DNA of 64,000 nt from Eremophila alpestris peregrina (Eukaryota; Chordata; Aves; Passeriformes; Alaudidae): assembly GCA_009792885.1 (NCBI GenBank), contig WMCF01000025.1, positions 12,082,327 to 12,146,326 on the forward strand, written 5' to 3'. A program made the translations under genes and the position numbers. The notes under the pieces are model-generated. The model ran no database searches and was not told the origin of the DNA. It saw only the letters and a list, made by a program, of their open reading frames with translations. Positions 23,908 to 37,921 of this stretch are shown in pieces; position 1 is the stretch's first letter, and every line of letters starts with the position of its first letter.

Positions 23908-26900
23908 CAGCTCAATAGGAACACCCTGAAGAAGGTAATTACTCTAGGGATTAAAGTTAAATCCTTGTCCCTGAGTGGGGGTTCTTGGTTTAGTCAGAGG
24001 ACAAAATTATAGAGAAATTATTATTGAACTAGGAGTGAGTCTAATCATACTTGTCTAACCTTAGATTTTACTAAAGCCTAATTTAAATAACTTTTCTTCC
24101 TAAACTAATGGCAAAAGATTGGGCCAATCCCCAGTATTTTAGAAAAACACAGGGTTCTGATGTACACCTACCACTAGTGTCCCTTTCAGACATTACTGCT
24201 TGGAACTGACCCTCTGTGCTGGTGATAACTGTTTTGAGCACACACTCAGGATAAAATAATCTGTATTTACACTTTGCATGCTCCAATTTCTGGTGTTTTA
24301 GGGCTACTCACCTTTGCAGGTGGTTTAAGCAAAGGCCAGGAGTGAACGAAGCGTAGACTCAATCACTTTCGTATGTTATTTCTGCCTTGGGCAATGTCAT
24401 AGACAGCTGTGAGCGGCAGTGCTGAACTGCCACCACTGAATGGTTGGCCTGTTCTTGATCCAGTGTATGGCACTGATCCAGTTATGCTTTAGAAGCTCAT
24501 CTTTTCTTAGATAAATCAGAATCCATGCATAACTGGTTTTAATTCCAGCACCTGAGCTTCAAAATGAGCATCATGCATCGTGTTTTGAAGAATGATGACA
24601 AGCTAGAGCCTGGGGAGAGTTTTTATCTACTTGAGTTTCCTCTGGAGAATAACTCTCAGATTTCAACATTTGAGAGTGTGAGTATTTGTTATTTCAACTG
24701 AAGGCCTAGATCTCTTCAAAAGAGAAGAGTAGTACTCAGCACATGAACTCTGTGAATTCAAAGTGACAGGAAGGCAAAACATTCTTGGTGGCTACATATT
24801 TGCTGTATTTATATTTATATTTTTGTTTTTGTATTTTTGCATTGCCTGAAAGGCAACAACACAAGCCTGTGTTAAATTGAAGAGCAAGCAACTTTTATTT
24901 CTAGATCTGCTTTTAAAACAGCATGTGTTATAACCTTAGTAAATTTTCTCCAGAAAATAAGCAAATTCATGTGACAAGGGCTTGCAGTCAAGGCTCTGGA
25001 GTCCAGAAATGCTGGTAGCAGTCACAAGAAGCGCTGTTACGATGACTTGCAGTTTCTAGGCTTGGCTTTGGGAGTCTTCATGTGAGTGCCCTCTCCACAC
25101 ACACCAGCAGGGAACTGTGTGTTTGTCTTATTTCCTGTAGTACACTTTCTGGTATAGTGCACTTCCCTCAAAACCTTTCAAAATATTTGCTGGCTCCTTG
25201 TCTTCTTTCCTACTTTCCCTCTCTCTGTCTCCTTCTCCTTTTACTTTTAAGAATGATGCAAAAATTGTCAGAGTAGCAAGTAAATGAACATTTTTTGTCA
25301 AATTTGTAAGAGTTAGCTAAGGTGACAGATTCCTCCTTTAGGAATCATTTGTAGTTTGTTTACTCCACACCTCAGCAAAATGTGTACCAAGAAATCAGTA
25401 GGAAGTGTGTTAAAATGAAAATGTAGCTCTGAGTCACTAAAAAAAAAAGGCTTTGCTTAGTGTTTTATCTGTCCATTTAAATTTTTAATTTCTTGCAAAT
25501 TATCAACTTGATGACAGTCATGGGAGTATAGAAAAATATTTTTATTAAAAATCCACTTTTTAGCATATTTTATTTATAAAAATTTTGATTTTTTTCTCTA
25601 AATTAATTGCTCTTTCCATATCTTTTTTAAGTGTGCTGCTTTGACTGCTGGATTTCTGCTGGATTCAGTGTGAGTTTTGCAGCTGATGTAATGAAGAAGT
25701 CTTTCTATCTGTGTTATATGAACAAACTTTTATCAAATAGGTAAATATTTTCTTTTAATGAAAAACCCTTCCCAAAAGAGTTTTGAAATATAAAATCCAC
25801 CAGGACTTGGCTTTTGACATTCACCAATTATCTATAAAAATGAGTGAGTTTTTTGCAATCTTTATAGCTGTTCTTAAGTTTGCAGATACGTGCTTTTTAC
25901 AGGTATGCAGAGATACATCACTGTGGAAGTGATTGGGAAAAAATGTCTGGAAAAATGTAAAGACTCATTTGTATGGCAATACAAATGGTAGCATTAGAAG
26001 ACTTAGTAGTAGTAGTATCACCAAAGATCCTAAAGGCTTATTCTGGAAGTGGCATTAACTGACATGTTTTACTTAATCTGTTTTACTTTCTAGGGTAAAT
26101 AAGGCCAACCTACAGCAGTTTAAATTCTAGATGTCTTTTCTCTAATGACACAGTCCTTTATACCCGTGATGTGGTGTAGAGGGTTTTCTTCAATTTAGGA
26201 TTCCTGCTAAAACCGAGGTGATGCTCACTTTCCCATTCCAAGTGGAAGCACAAAAGGCAAATATCATGGCTTGAGATAAGAACAATTTACTGGAAAGAGC
26301 AATGAGACAAAAACGGGACAGTAACAGCACCAATATTAATAGCAAATGTACACAAATAAAGAGAATGATGCACATGCAAAAATGCTCACGCTGGACCCCA
26401 CAACAATAACAATACATCAGACATCTCTCCCAACCACATTTTCTGGGGTGGAAGAAAACCCCTTCTTCTTGCAAGTGGGAGAGAGTCCCTCATTACCAAA
26501 TACCATTAGGGTCCTGGTCACACCATCTCCTGGATATTGCAAAAAAATTAGCCCTGTCCTGGCCAAAACCAGGACAACTCCCAAGTTCCAGCAGTATATC
26601 ATAGTCAGATATTTATTATTAAGTGTCTTCTCTTGGTTTCAGGAAAATGGTCAAAAAGTAGTAACAGTGGGTCCAAATTTTCCTTGAAAATTGAATCAAA
26701 ATTTTATTGAAGCAAATTTAGACTACGATAATTCACAAATTACAAATGTAATAGCAGTTAGCATAAAATCAGGGACAAGAAAATAATGTCTGCTATTCCC
26801 AACAGTTTCCAGTTTTATTAGAGAATCACTGTGAAATATTTCTCTCCTGGTTTTCTGTTACAGGCAGGCTGAGCTGGCTGTACTGTTCACAAGTCACAAA

Positions 26901-27046
26901 ATAACTTGAAGTTTCTTATGTGGCTGGGTGACTACTGTGATTCCTTTCATGGAGTTAGTTGATAACCAAAATTAGCCATGAATGACAAATAAAGCTCATT
27001 ATTTTATTGAGATGGGGGACACACTCTACACTACTTAGTTGAAGAT
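23908..27046. other. Unique noncoding DNA, no gene seen
   Basis: No gene or transposon is recognised. Open frames of about 94-113 codons near 26.2-26.7 kb overlap on opposite strands and have no recognisable product. Confidence 0.55.
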
Positions 27047-27082
27047 GACACAGAGGAGAACAAAGACACAGAGGAGAACAAA
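27047..27082. repeat. Two-copy 18-bp tandem duplication
   Basis: GACACAGAGGAGAACAAA occurs twice in perfect head-to-tail arrangement (27047-27064 and 27065-27082). The identity of the copies suggests a recent slippage or duplication event. Confidence 0.95.
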
Positions 27083-30000
27083 ATCAGATAGACCTTGTGC
27101 CTTGTTCTGAGACACAGCTGGCCTGAACTAGAGTGTTGCTCAGGTTCTCAGGAGTTTATCTTCCTCCATTAGCTGCCATGACTTCCTGAAAGACTTATTA
27201 AACCATTTTGTGCCCTGCTGTATGACTTCAGGATTAATATCTAAAGTGACATTTCTTTGCTTTTAAGTCAGATCATCCAGAAGGATTTCCATCTTTCAGA
27301 CTTTGCAAAAGGCAAACCTCAAAGCAGTCTGGAGGAAATCCTGAATCACTTTGCAAATAGGCCTGGAGATGGTTATATTTACTTGGTGTAAACCTCATGC
27401 ATTTCTAGTTCAGGGAAGTCTGAGTAGTGAATAATAAGAACGGATCACAGTTTAACCTTCCTATTGGCTTTAGCCTTAGGAGGTAATTAAACACACTTTC
27501 ATGGAGGCAACAAAAATGTAGTGTTTTTCACCCTGAAAGCTGACACAGCATTACTTTTACTTCTAGGCTTAGCATGAACATAAGCATTTGTGGTTTACTG
27601 ACATAAAACAGGTCAAGGACTGAAGCATAATTAATTACGTGCCTTTTCTATAGTGAATCCCCAAACCCTGTGGGATTAATTAATTCCATTAGAGATACAC
27701 ACCTTTTTTTTTCCAGCTTTACCCTTATTTTTTGTCAACAGACAGAATTTAGAGTTCCTCAGATGTCTGAATTGATTTTGCCTGTCCTACACAGTTTTCA
27801 TCTGCTCTGTCTACTGAGATTTATTTTCTTTATCCATTGTGTGACAGATACATAATTTGCTTTAGCTTTTTATTCTTCAGAACTGAAAATAAGTTTTGAA
27901 TTACATGCTATTGCACTTCCTCAGCAACAGTTATATCAGCATAATAATATCTTTGTTATAATCAAATGTAGGTGTGTAATAATTTAAAGGTGAGAGTTAT
28001 TTCCTTGGGCATTGTCTTAAAAAAGAGAACAGCACAATAGTATAAATGCTCTCCTTCACAGTATCAGACTTCAATATTCTGCTTCTCAATGTGCTCACTG
28101 CATTGCCTGAAGATTTCAGTGGGCTGGAGGTACCTAAAAATTCCCTCTCTGCCTTAACCCCTACAGGAAGCTCAGCTGTGCTGAACCTGGAACTGGGGGA
28201 GGGCAGTGCTTCCCTAAATGACAAAGCAGGCAGTCGGCTTTCACTTCCTGCAAGAAACACAGCCACCACTGTGATGTGTTGCTGCTACATGGCAGGGAAA
28301 AGCAGAGGTCAATTTATCCCTCTATTTCTCTCTAAATAGTGTCCCTTTTCTTCTGCTGTTGCCTCTGCCTCAAGGGCAGAAGTCAAGGAGCTGGTGGAGA
28401 GCTCTGTTGCTCAGCCTGGTCCTAGTATAAGAAAGAGACAGTGGGCACAAAGGCTTCCTATTTCCTCGGCCCCCCACATAAAACTGTGTTAGTACCACAC
28501 AGAACAAAAGCATCCAGCTGTTTGCAAGCTGCTCTGTGTGTAGTGCCAGCATCTCTGTGTCTGTGCCTATATGTGCCGGAGCTTTGCAGTTCCTCTCTCC
28601 TTGGGGCACTCCGCTGTGCCCCCAGCACTGCATTCATACTTGAGTTGCCCGTGTCTGGTGCTTGGTGTGGCCTGTACAAAAGGCCCATTTCAGTGAATGC
28701 CTTATGGGCCTTGGTGGTTTTCTGCAGAGTTAGATGAGTGTCATGGAATTATCCCCAATGTTCTGCCCCTTCTGCTCATGAGAAATGATCAAAAAATGTT
28801 CACAAAACATAACTTTTTTTTTTTTTTTATTAATGTGAGTAATTTTTTGGAGTGGTTCAACTGGCTCCACTACTGAGTTCTCATCTATTGTAATTTCTCC
28901 TCCTGGGCAAGAGAAAACCAAAGGCCAGCCTTTGGACTGGGAGCCAATGGATTAATTTGCAAGTTTTCCAAGTACTGAGCGTTGCAAGACAAAGAGATTT
29001 TGTAATAGAGCAGGACATCATATAGGCTTTATGAACAACCTCACTTGTTAGAATTATTGCTTCCAGAACTCATCTAGAGAATTAAAAGCTCTAGTTTTCT
29101 CTGTCTAAACAGAAACCTCACTGCTGGAGAAATGATCTTATGAAACAGCTCCAAGCTCTTAGTTACTATTTTTACCACCAAATTTGCCTGCAGCTGCCAG
29201 TTTGAATTACTTCCATCTTTTCTCTGCTTAGAACAACCAAGGAAGTAAAGAAAAGAGAAAAAAGAGGATCTTTAGAGATTCTGATTCTTTAAGATGCTGT
29301 AAGAATTTGTGTACCTGAAAACTCAATAGGCATAGAGCCAGCATGGATAGAAAAATTGATTCTAACATTTGTCTGTGGTGGTTCCACCTTTTTCCTCATG
29401 GAACCAACTGGCTTATTACCATTGCAGTATAAATCTGTGGACAATCTAGGACAAAAATGCCAGTTAGTTTCCTTATGCATTGCTGATTTTTATATAGTTG
29501 AAGAGTTAGCAATTTGGAAACAACTGTCCATGTCCTTATTTAAGAATTCAAATCCAGGTTTCAGTTTATAAAACTAATAGCTATGCTTTTAATGTTCCAA
29601 GTGATAAAGAAAAAATATAGCACAAAATACAGCAATCGCTTGTAGTTTTGATTTATAGAGTCTGATATGTGTTGACCTCACTCTGTCTACAAAGCAAAGG
29701 AGTGTGGGGTTGTCTCCTCTTATCACTTTTATTACAGTGATCAGTCTACTGTAATTTTTATCTATTTCCTGAGATACTGACAGTCTAGTGTTCCTGGTTT
29801 TTACTTTTCTTTGATCTAAAAATTGTGTTAAAATAATCGTGGCAATTGAAAATTTGATGGTTGTATTTACAAGTAGATGCATTTTCCCCTGTAGCTATCT
29901 AGTTTATTACCGCCATCACTGAAATTAAAAAACATGTTATGAAATTTCACGATTTTTACAGAAAATCTTTCTCAAGCTTGGTCATGACATGATTAAATTT

Positions 30001-30429
30001 GGTTTCTACATTTTCTCAACTGTGTCACAGAAAAAGAACTGTTATATGGTTCTCTCCCATGATGCATTCACAGTAAGGATGTTCAATAACTGTGCTATTT
30101 TTTTCTTCATATTCCAGTCATGTGACTGTGCTAAAAATAACTCTGCCTGTGACTTCTGGCTTTGTAGATTTGCTATATTTGCTGTAAATGGAAGAAGATG
30201 AACAGGGGCTTGGAGTCAAACCTGATTGCACAGTAGTGGTCTCTTACTGAAGCTGTGAGATGTCATTATAAAGAACCAGATATAAATTGACACAATTAAT
30301 TTGAATTATTTCTCGTGTTCTTCACATCCTAATATTGTGTTCTATTTATGGAGAGATGAGAAAAAGTAGATATCTTCAGAATACTTTGAACTTCACTTCT
30401 AATTACTTCTATTTTAAAGATGTAAGTTC
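27083..30429. other. Unique noncoding DNA, no gene seen
   Basis: A slightly more G+C-rich patch at about 28.1-28.7 kb carries overlapping open frames on both strands (up to about 98 codons), as expected from fewer stops. Nothing in it is recognisable. A 16- to 17-base T run lies near 28813-28828. Confidence 0.5.
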
Positions 30430-30660
30430 AAATGAAAGGTGGAATTAGGAGGCTATTTGCATCATGCATTTACCTTTTTTCTCTGGAGAACAGAGTAACA
30501 TTTGTGGCAAAAACCCCAGATTCTCCATCACCAAGGCAACAGATTAACCTATGCCAATAATGCAAACATGATTATGTATAAAGATTAATATTTTCTGAAG
30601 TGCATGGTGGGAATTCCAATGGTTTTATTAAATAAGGTACTAAAGAAAAGAACCTGCAAT
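30430..30660. promoter_or_regulatory. Candidate enhancer-like element with octamer motifs
   Basis: A perfect POU octamer ATTTGCAT is at 30455-30462, and a near-octamer in the opposite orientation (ATGCAAAC) is at 30560-30567. An RFX half-site-like CCAAGGCAAC at 30531-30540 sits between them. ATTA/TAAT cores and a CCAATGG word lie downstream. The clustering in about 200 bp of otherwise unique sequence suggests a cis-regulatory or conserved element. Motif identity is read directly; function is inference. Confidence 0.2.
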
Positions 30661-33600
30661 TAACCTTTTAAATTTCCCAGAGGAGGGCTGTGCGGGTGAG
30701 TGCCTGGGAACTTTTATGCAAAGGGCAGAAGACACAGCAGGCAATATCCTTGATGATAGAACATCACCTGGTGGGAGATAGATTTACAAACCAATACCCC
30801 ACTGCTTTGAGATAGGGACCATTTTGTTTTCATAACTTCCTGCTGAACTGATCATCTACCTGAGGCTTTGCATTTCCTCCCAGCTGCATTGTAGCCACTA
30901 ATTTAAGGAATGCCAAGGCCAGAAGGAGTATGTGTTAGCGTTGGGCTAGAAGATAATCTGCTGTGCAAAATGTGTATGGACTACTTCAACTGAAGTCAAT
31001 GGAAGACTATTGATTTAAGTTGAGCAGACTCTCTCTCTTCTTTTAGTGAGAATTTTTTTTCCTAGCAATTAGCTTTTCATGGGATCCTGGCTTCTAATTA
31101 ATGAAATACAGCGCTCAAATTTCATTTATGCTGTAGTGTAGGATATTTTCATGCAGTATTGAGGAATCTTCTGGGTAAAATATGTGTGCTAAAGCTCTGA
31201 CACCCAGTCAATATAATATAAAAGAGTCTTACTGTGAATTGAAATCATACCTGTGCATATTTACTGTATTTGCAACCTTTGCATTTTATAGTGATATCCC
31301 TTCCTGATGGATAACATTAATTTTTGAATGAAAATCCAGTTAACATTTTCCTAGAAAATACTTGTTTGTGCTGCCCAGTGTTTTATACTCAACATCAGTG
31401 AATTTTGAGTATTGTGACAACTGAGGAAATGTGTGTATGTTTGTACATAGTATGCAACACACTTGAACCTGTAATTTCTCTAGTCTCAATATATGCAAGA
31501 GCTCACCTGTCTTTTCTCTTGCCTTACTTTACACAGCAATTCTCAGAGAAAGTAACAAAGCCCTGGTAGCAAAGAGGCTTTAACTCTTGATGATCATTTA
31601 TTGGCATGGAAGCTCATCTGAACTATTTTTTCAAGTCTGAGTTCTCCAGAGAGATAATTGAATGCTGAAGCAGTACTTTGACTATAAGGAGAGGAAATCT
31701 GAGAAAGGAGCCTGAGGTTTTAAGAAATTGTTTTTGCAAGACTCTGAAAAACTGAAGAGAGTAGGAAGAGAAGAAAAAGTTAAATACTGGCTGGTGACAT
31801 GGGGAGGATGTTTTTTTTACTACTGGGAAGCAAGAGGAGAGGAAGGATTCTGAATGCTGAACAGCACACTGACCTAGCTGAGACAATACCTTAACTGATT
31901 TCTGTGATCAAATGGTATGTGAGAAAGTACTGATAGGGACTTCTGATGCAAGAAAAAATTCACTTGTCAATTTGCTATTAACTATCCCTGAAAAATTGAA
32001 CTGTAAATCAGGAGTGTGTGTTTTCAGCTGGAGGTCTGGGGAAGACAGCTGTGCTTAAAAGACATTGGCACATCAACAGTGGATTTAGGGCCTTTCTGGC
32101 CCATAGGAGGTATTATTTTCACAAATTAGAAATTGAATGAGAGGAAGTTATAGGGAAGCTAGTAAAAGAGAGTATTTAAAATCTTCCAGAGAGGAAGCCA
32201 GAAAGAGATTAATGGAAAAAATACAAAAATGATGTCTCTCACCCTTTAATAAATTAATCCAAATTTTATTGCTTTTTTTTCCCCTGATCTTATGAGAAAT
32301 GTGTCAGAAGAATGGATGTCCACAGTTAAAGACAAGTGAGCGAAAGTCAGTCCTCAAAAAAAAAAAAAATATTCTTACAGTGTCCAGTATGTTGCTTTTA
32401 CACCATTGAAGAAAGATAACAAATAGACACAGGGAAGAGAAGTTAATACCCACTCTGCTGAAGAACACAGCCTCTGGATACTGCCTTGCCCACAAAGGAA
32501 TCACAACTGATTTTGAGGGTAGAAGTTTGTGCAAAATGTCATTACATGCATGGTGAGCTGTCTGATCCCTTGAAGACAAGAACAGTGTTTAGTTTAGAAT
32601 CTTTTAACAAAATGGGATGTTTAAATTCCCAGTCTAATCAATGGCTGTGTAAACATTGAGCACCCAGGCCCTGAAAATGCCGGGACATATTTGGTAGTTA
32701 TGTTTTGACTCTTCCTGCCTGTGTTTTTAGGTTAAAATATGGATTCTGTGGGCTTTGGTCCAAGTTATCCATTTAAGAACTCCATATGACCTGAAATTTT
32801 TGGCTGAACCATATGCACCACGAACTAAAACTTTATATATTCTCAACACTCTGAAGTAGGATAGCTCATGGATTCATGTTCTCTGTATTTGTCTGTTACA
32901 AAGAACTTCTTTGCTCTGCCAAAGGAAATCACACAAAATATTCATAAAGCCTTGCAGACATTATGATCTTCAGCCCAACAGATAATTAAATGGACATGGT
33001 AGAAGGACACCAAGACTATCAACCACAAAAGCAACCCAACAATCTGGAGTTCAAAAGCAGTAAAATCTGGGATGTTTTTATTTCAGTGGAAGTTAGATTG
33101 CTACATAGTAGGTACGTGTTTAAATAAATAGAAGGATGTAGGCCTGACTGATCACTGAAAGGGGAATTGAGGCAGATCAGATTTAGAAGGGGTTTTCCCC
33201 AAACAGATTTGAGTTCCACAAAGATTATTATTATCACAAAGCTAGCCCCAGCTTTGTAAGAGCTGGAGTTACTAAGAAGCAGGACACAATCATACAGACA
33301 AGTGAAGTCAAGGCCTAGGGAAATACCACAAATTATATTCTTTTCGAACCAGTCTAGGTTTCAGGCAGCAAATCTAAAGCCAAAACCTTCCTTTTCTCTG
33401 TGCTCTGCACAATTTCCCAATTTCTCTGAACACTCAGATTTGATCAGTCTTTACAGCCTCAGGCTCAGGTCACCCATGTAACCCAACATTTCCTACCAAA
33501 GGAGGAGGTTAAGCCAGAATGATTTGTCAATCCAGAGAAGAAAATTGTATCTTTTTGCACAAGCTTCTGGGCAAAATTTTTTTTTTTATTTTAGTTTTTT

Positions 33601-36600
33601 TCCATCCAATTTCTTTGCTGTGAAGAACATTTTATTAAAGATACAGACAGAATCACTACGGTTAACTAAGTCCAGCATCTGTCATTTAATTTTTTGTCTC
33701 TTTGGCAGTCTGGCTATTAAAGTAAAACCATAAATCTTAAAGGCAAAGTCAAGTAGATTTGAAACTACCATTACTGTTTCTTCATACGGCCCATTCATTT
33801 AATTACTAGTGTAATTCTGCTTTTGCTTACAAAAATCAAGCCCTCACGTTGAAATTATATGGTCATCTTTTTCTCATAGTGCCTACAATGTTATTTCCTG
33901 TCTGCTGTCTAAACAAACAAAATGCCAAGAGGAGTTACAGCAATATTAGGATAAACAGGTATCTGTCAATAAGAGTCATATTTGGTGGTACATTTTTTCT
34001 TCAGCACATTGACACCTTTTTTATAGAAGGAGAAATTGTTTCTCTGGCACTATTTAAGACTTGTCTACCTATGTTGTGAGAGATGAGTGGACTGGTGAGT
34101 TGTGTTCTGTCCCTTTTTTCCCCCCCAAACTTACCCTCTTTTCCTCCAATCACTTGAAGACCTCAGAGCAAGATCAGATTTACCTTACAGCTACACAGTT
34201 CAAGTGTATGAGATGTCCCTTTTTTTTGCCTGTTGGTGTTATAAGCAAAAGGGACACTAGACCCTGCAGCTCCAGACAGGTAAACATGAATACCTGAAGA
34301 GTGCTTGTAGCAGAAATATTTTTGTTTTCTGAACATCATCCTGGATGTTGTGTTGCACACAAGTGGGTAAGGGATGAAGTTTGCTATAAGGATGTATTAT
34401 CAGCAGATGTGATCTTTGAGTCAGAGAGCTCGGGAAGGTATTGTTATAGTTCTCCTCCAAGTTTGCCCTAGTAATTTTGCAGTATTTCCTATTTTTCTAT
34501 AAGAACTTTGAAAATAAAGATGATTAAAACAAAAAAAGTCCCATCTAAGTTTCAGTAAATGGCAGAAACTTTTGGATGCAACAGTTAAATATTTTTAAGT
34601 TTTTTTAAAATTTTTTTTAAGTGTACTGCATTTGAATTTTTTTTACACAGTTATGTAAGAATAGGGTGGAAAATTCAGGAGTAGGGATGATAAAGGACAT
34701 CTTCCTTCATTTGCAGATGTATAGACTTCCTCTTTTTCATTTCATCAATCTAGTGGTGCAGACAGCAACAAGGCTAAAATGAGGTTAGTTCTGAGATAGA
34801 TTGAATCTGTCAGTGTGCACTGCACTTTGGCAGGGTTCCACAACAGCCTGGAAGTTGGTGAACTGAGATGAAGAAGCACTTTCATCGCTATAAACTAGAC
34901 ATGTCAGCATGCTGACGCCTAACACCCAGGAAAAAAAAAACAAACCCAAACCCTGAGCTTTCAAGAGATACCACACCTGCTTCTAATAATAAATGACATG
35001 TTACTTCCTAGCTATCCTCTTAAACTGAGCTATGTTTATCTTCTACCTGACGCCATGATAACTTTGAAGTTTGGATTAAAAGTATTTTCAAAAAGTAATT
35101 CCCATTCATGGTCCAGACCTTGGTAGGCAGTAATTACAACGCTGCCAAGTAAAGAAACTGGTTCAGCAAATTTCATCACCAATTTGCAATGCTCACAGAA
35201 CAGTTTTGTCCAGCTGTGGGTACATCAGTGCTTCTGGCCGACTTTAAGTTCACAAATGTGAAGCAGGATAAAGGCACACAAAGCACCTATACTGGAATGA
35301 TCCCTACTGTGAAGTGTGGAGTTTGTTTTGTTAAAATAGAATTGGATTTGGCATTTGATAGCTTGAAACAAAAGCCACTGTGTCATGTCACCTTACAGTC
35401 CAGCTTTGAATGGTATATCTTGGCAAAATGCAACACTGTTTCTGTTTTGGCATCCAAAGGGAAGTCTGTTCTTCCAAACAGCATATCCATCTTTAATTTA
35501 AAGTGGTTTAAATGAATCAGATTTGACTGTAAAGAGTCAGGATCAATAACAAATAAACATGTTTTCTGCTGATCAGCAGGTATTCTAATTCATCAGCACT
35601 TTCAATCATTTTATTGAGCTTTGTTCAGGTCTGTTTTCACAGGCACAACATTTTGTAGTGCAAAAAGCTTAGCAAATAAAATGTGACTACAGGAAATTGC
35701 TATTAACAGCAGGTAGAAAAAGACTCAACTTGAAAAATTCTTACAACCATTATAAAGTCATGAAAACAGGAAAACAGACATAGAGCAGATCTGTAGATTA
35801 TTGAGCTAAGTCAGAAAGATTGCTTCATTTATTCTCTCTGTTTTCTTTTCAAATAATTTTAGGATGATTTTTTTTAGGTTTTCTTAATTGAAGCCCAGTC
35901 AGCTCTGGAATCTGAAATTAAGGTTTTAGGGTTTTTTCCATTTTCATTATTTATTTATTTATTTCTGCTTGTATTGACTCTATCAGAGGTGGCTCATAAC
36001 TAGAACTTACATACACCAGAGATATAAATGATAAAAATTAATATACATAAGTGGTCATTTGAATATCTAATTTATTTAAAATTACTGTTAATGATAGCTT
36101 GGTCCTCTCCCTGTTTTTTTATCATACAATGAATATTAGTGTTTTACCTGAGGTTGTACCTCTGGCTAGCTTTGGTAACAATACAAAGTTAAAATAAAAG
36201 TAATAATCCCTCTTGAGCTAATTTATTTTCTTTTTTTGAGTGTTTCATAGTGAAATAATTTTGGTAGTGTATCTGAATTAGTAGACCATAACAAAATTCA
36301 AACCAGGTGTAGGAGACTGCATCCCCATTTACATCCTTAGTGCTGCTCCTTTCTACATCTGATCTTAATTTGGACCTTTCTGTCTATGAAACTGTGCAGT
36401 AAGTTTCATAGGAATCTCTGCATTTTCTTTTCCTTTCCACAACTAGAAACACAGAAAGACAAAAAAGAAGGAAAAAATGTAGGGTTATAACAAAACTTTA
36501 TGATCTCCAGAAAAATTTAATTCTACAAACAAGCTAAGACAAAACTGAGGATTTTCATATGATCATAAAACTCAGATACCCCTTTTCCTTATGATCTTTT

Positions 36601-37000
36601 TCTGTTTTAATATGAAATAGGTGTTGAAGAATATAAATACAAGGTAAAAGGAAATTTTCAAAAATTTTTTCAAAATATTTTCAATCCTCTGTTCCACAAG
36701 GAGCTGTGCTATACTCCTCACTGCTCAGGTCAAAGTTGACTTCGTGAGAGCTTAGTCAACTTTTTGCTTCAGTCTGTTATTTGCAGATGCTGTTAGGAGA
36801 GGTTATTGAAATAAACACATTCTCCCAGCTATGTCAATGAAAGAAATATAAGTGCAGGTTTTGAGTCTTCTCATGTTTGATGTCATAACTTCATTTTGCA
36901 GGTGATATAAAATAGTTGATGGCTATGTTTTTTGGCAAATCAGCTTTATAATACCTCATAGATGGCTACAGATCTGAAAAAAACATTCTGAATAACCAGC
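30661..37000. other. Unique A+T-rich noncoding DNA
   Basis: There is no recognisable transposon, RNA or gene. A 108-codon plus-strand frame at 35189-35515 has no paired splice signals and no recognisable product. A short TTTA repeat lies near 35950-35963, and T-rich runs occur around 34600-34650. Confidence 0.5.
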
Positions 37001-37054
37001 TTGTACTTTTTGTTTTTCCAAATGACAAAGCATTTGGAAAAACAAAAAGTACAA
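37001..37054. repeat. Perfect inverted repeat, 24-bp arms, 6-base loop
   Basis: The left arm 37001-37024 and right arm 37031-37054 are perfect reverse complements, separated by ACAAAG. One arm is T-rich with a GTAC and a TTTCCAAATG core (written from the left arm end TTTTTCCAAATG). The right arm is immediately followed by a partial direct repeat of its own end (AAAAGTAC). No flanking terminal-repeat or target-duplication pattern identifies it as a MITE. A template-switch origin is the simplest explanation. As RNA it would form a stable stem. Confidence 0.95.
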
Positions 37055-37921
37055 AAGTACAAAAACAAACCAAAGAAGTTTTCAGTTCTCCCTCACTCAG
37101 TTTTAATCAAATGATGTGAGGCACCTGTAAATCTGAATTCAGTTATGAAGCAGTGGTCACACAGGCACCTCAGTTCTTTATCTATTGCTATTAAGAGATC
37201 TCTGTGCTCTTCACTTGAAATTACATTTCTCAACATCATCTGGAAAAAAAAATAGCTCTCTGACATCAATTTAAATGCCCATTAATTTAATTTTCTTCAG
37301 ATTTTTTTAAAAAAAAAATTTTTGGGCACATGACTTTCAAGTAGGCAGATCTCCAGGGATGCATAATTGTTTTGTTTTGGTTTTTTTCCTTTTTCCTGGC
37401 ACCTGTGTGAATTTTATTTTGGGATTGAATTTCATAGAGGTTCAGAGCAATAAACGGAATCTACACAGTAACACTTCCTGTGACTCTGTGAGAGGCTGAT
37501 GGAGTATTTACAGCATTGCCTTCATTGTAATTGTGTGAGAGTCTTCTCTGTATTCCAGGTAGGACAATAAACTTAATGATGCCATTGAAAGCACTTCAAA
37601 CTATGTTTTAGGAGATACATATATGTGAATATATTCCTGAGCCTTCATTTTCACTAAATCAACCAAGACACGCACAAAAGGTTCTAATACAAGATAATTC
37701 TCTGCAAAGACTCTCTTCATGGAACTGCATGGGTGATCCAACACTTGATTCTTGCAAGCACTTGGGATAAGCCACCAAGTTTTGCCTGAGTTCAGTCTGT
37801 GGCTGGTATTTCTCATCACACTCATGTACCTGGGGAAAGTTTAAGTTTTCCTTTCAGTTACACTGAAATTATTCTCACAGTTTCAGTTCTAAAGGTTAGC
37901 TGTCAGAGAGAAATGAAAGGT
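37055..37921. other. Unique noncoding DNA, no gene seen
   Basis: This A+T-rich sequence has a T-run/A-run junction near 37305-37325. Nothing else is recognised. Confidence 0.55.

Noticed and set aside
28046..28737. Overlapping frames on both strands
   Set aside because: Both strands are open together in a G+C-richer patch, which is typical of chance frames.
35189..35515. 108-codon plus-strand open frame
   Set aside because: It is preceded by only a weak acceptor-like word and has no donor. I recognise no protein.
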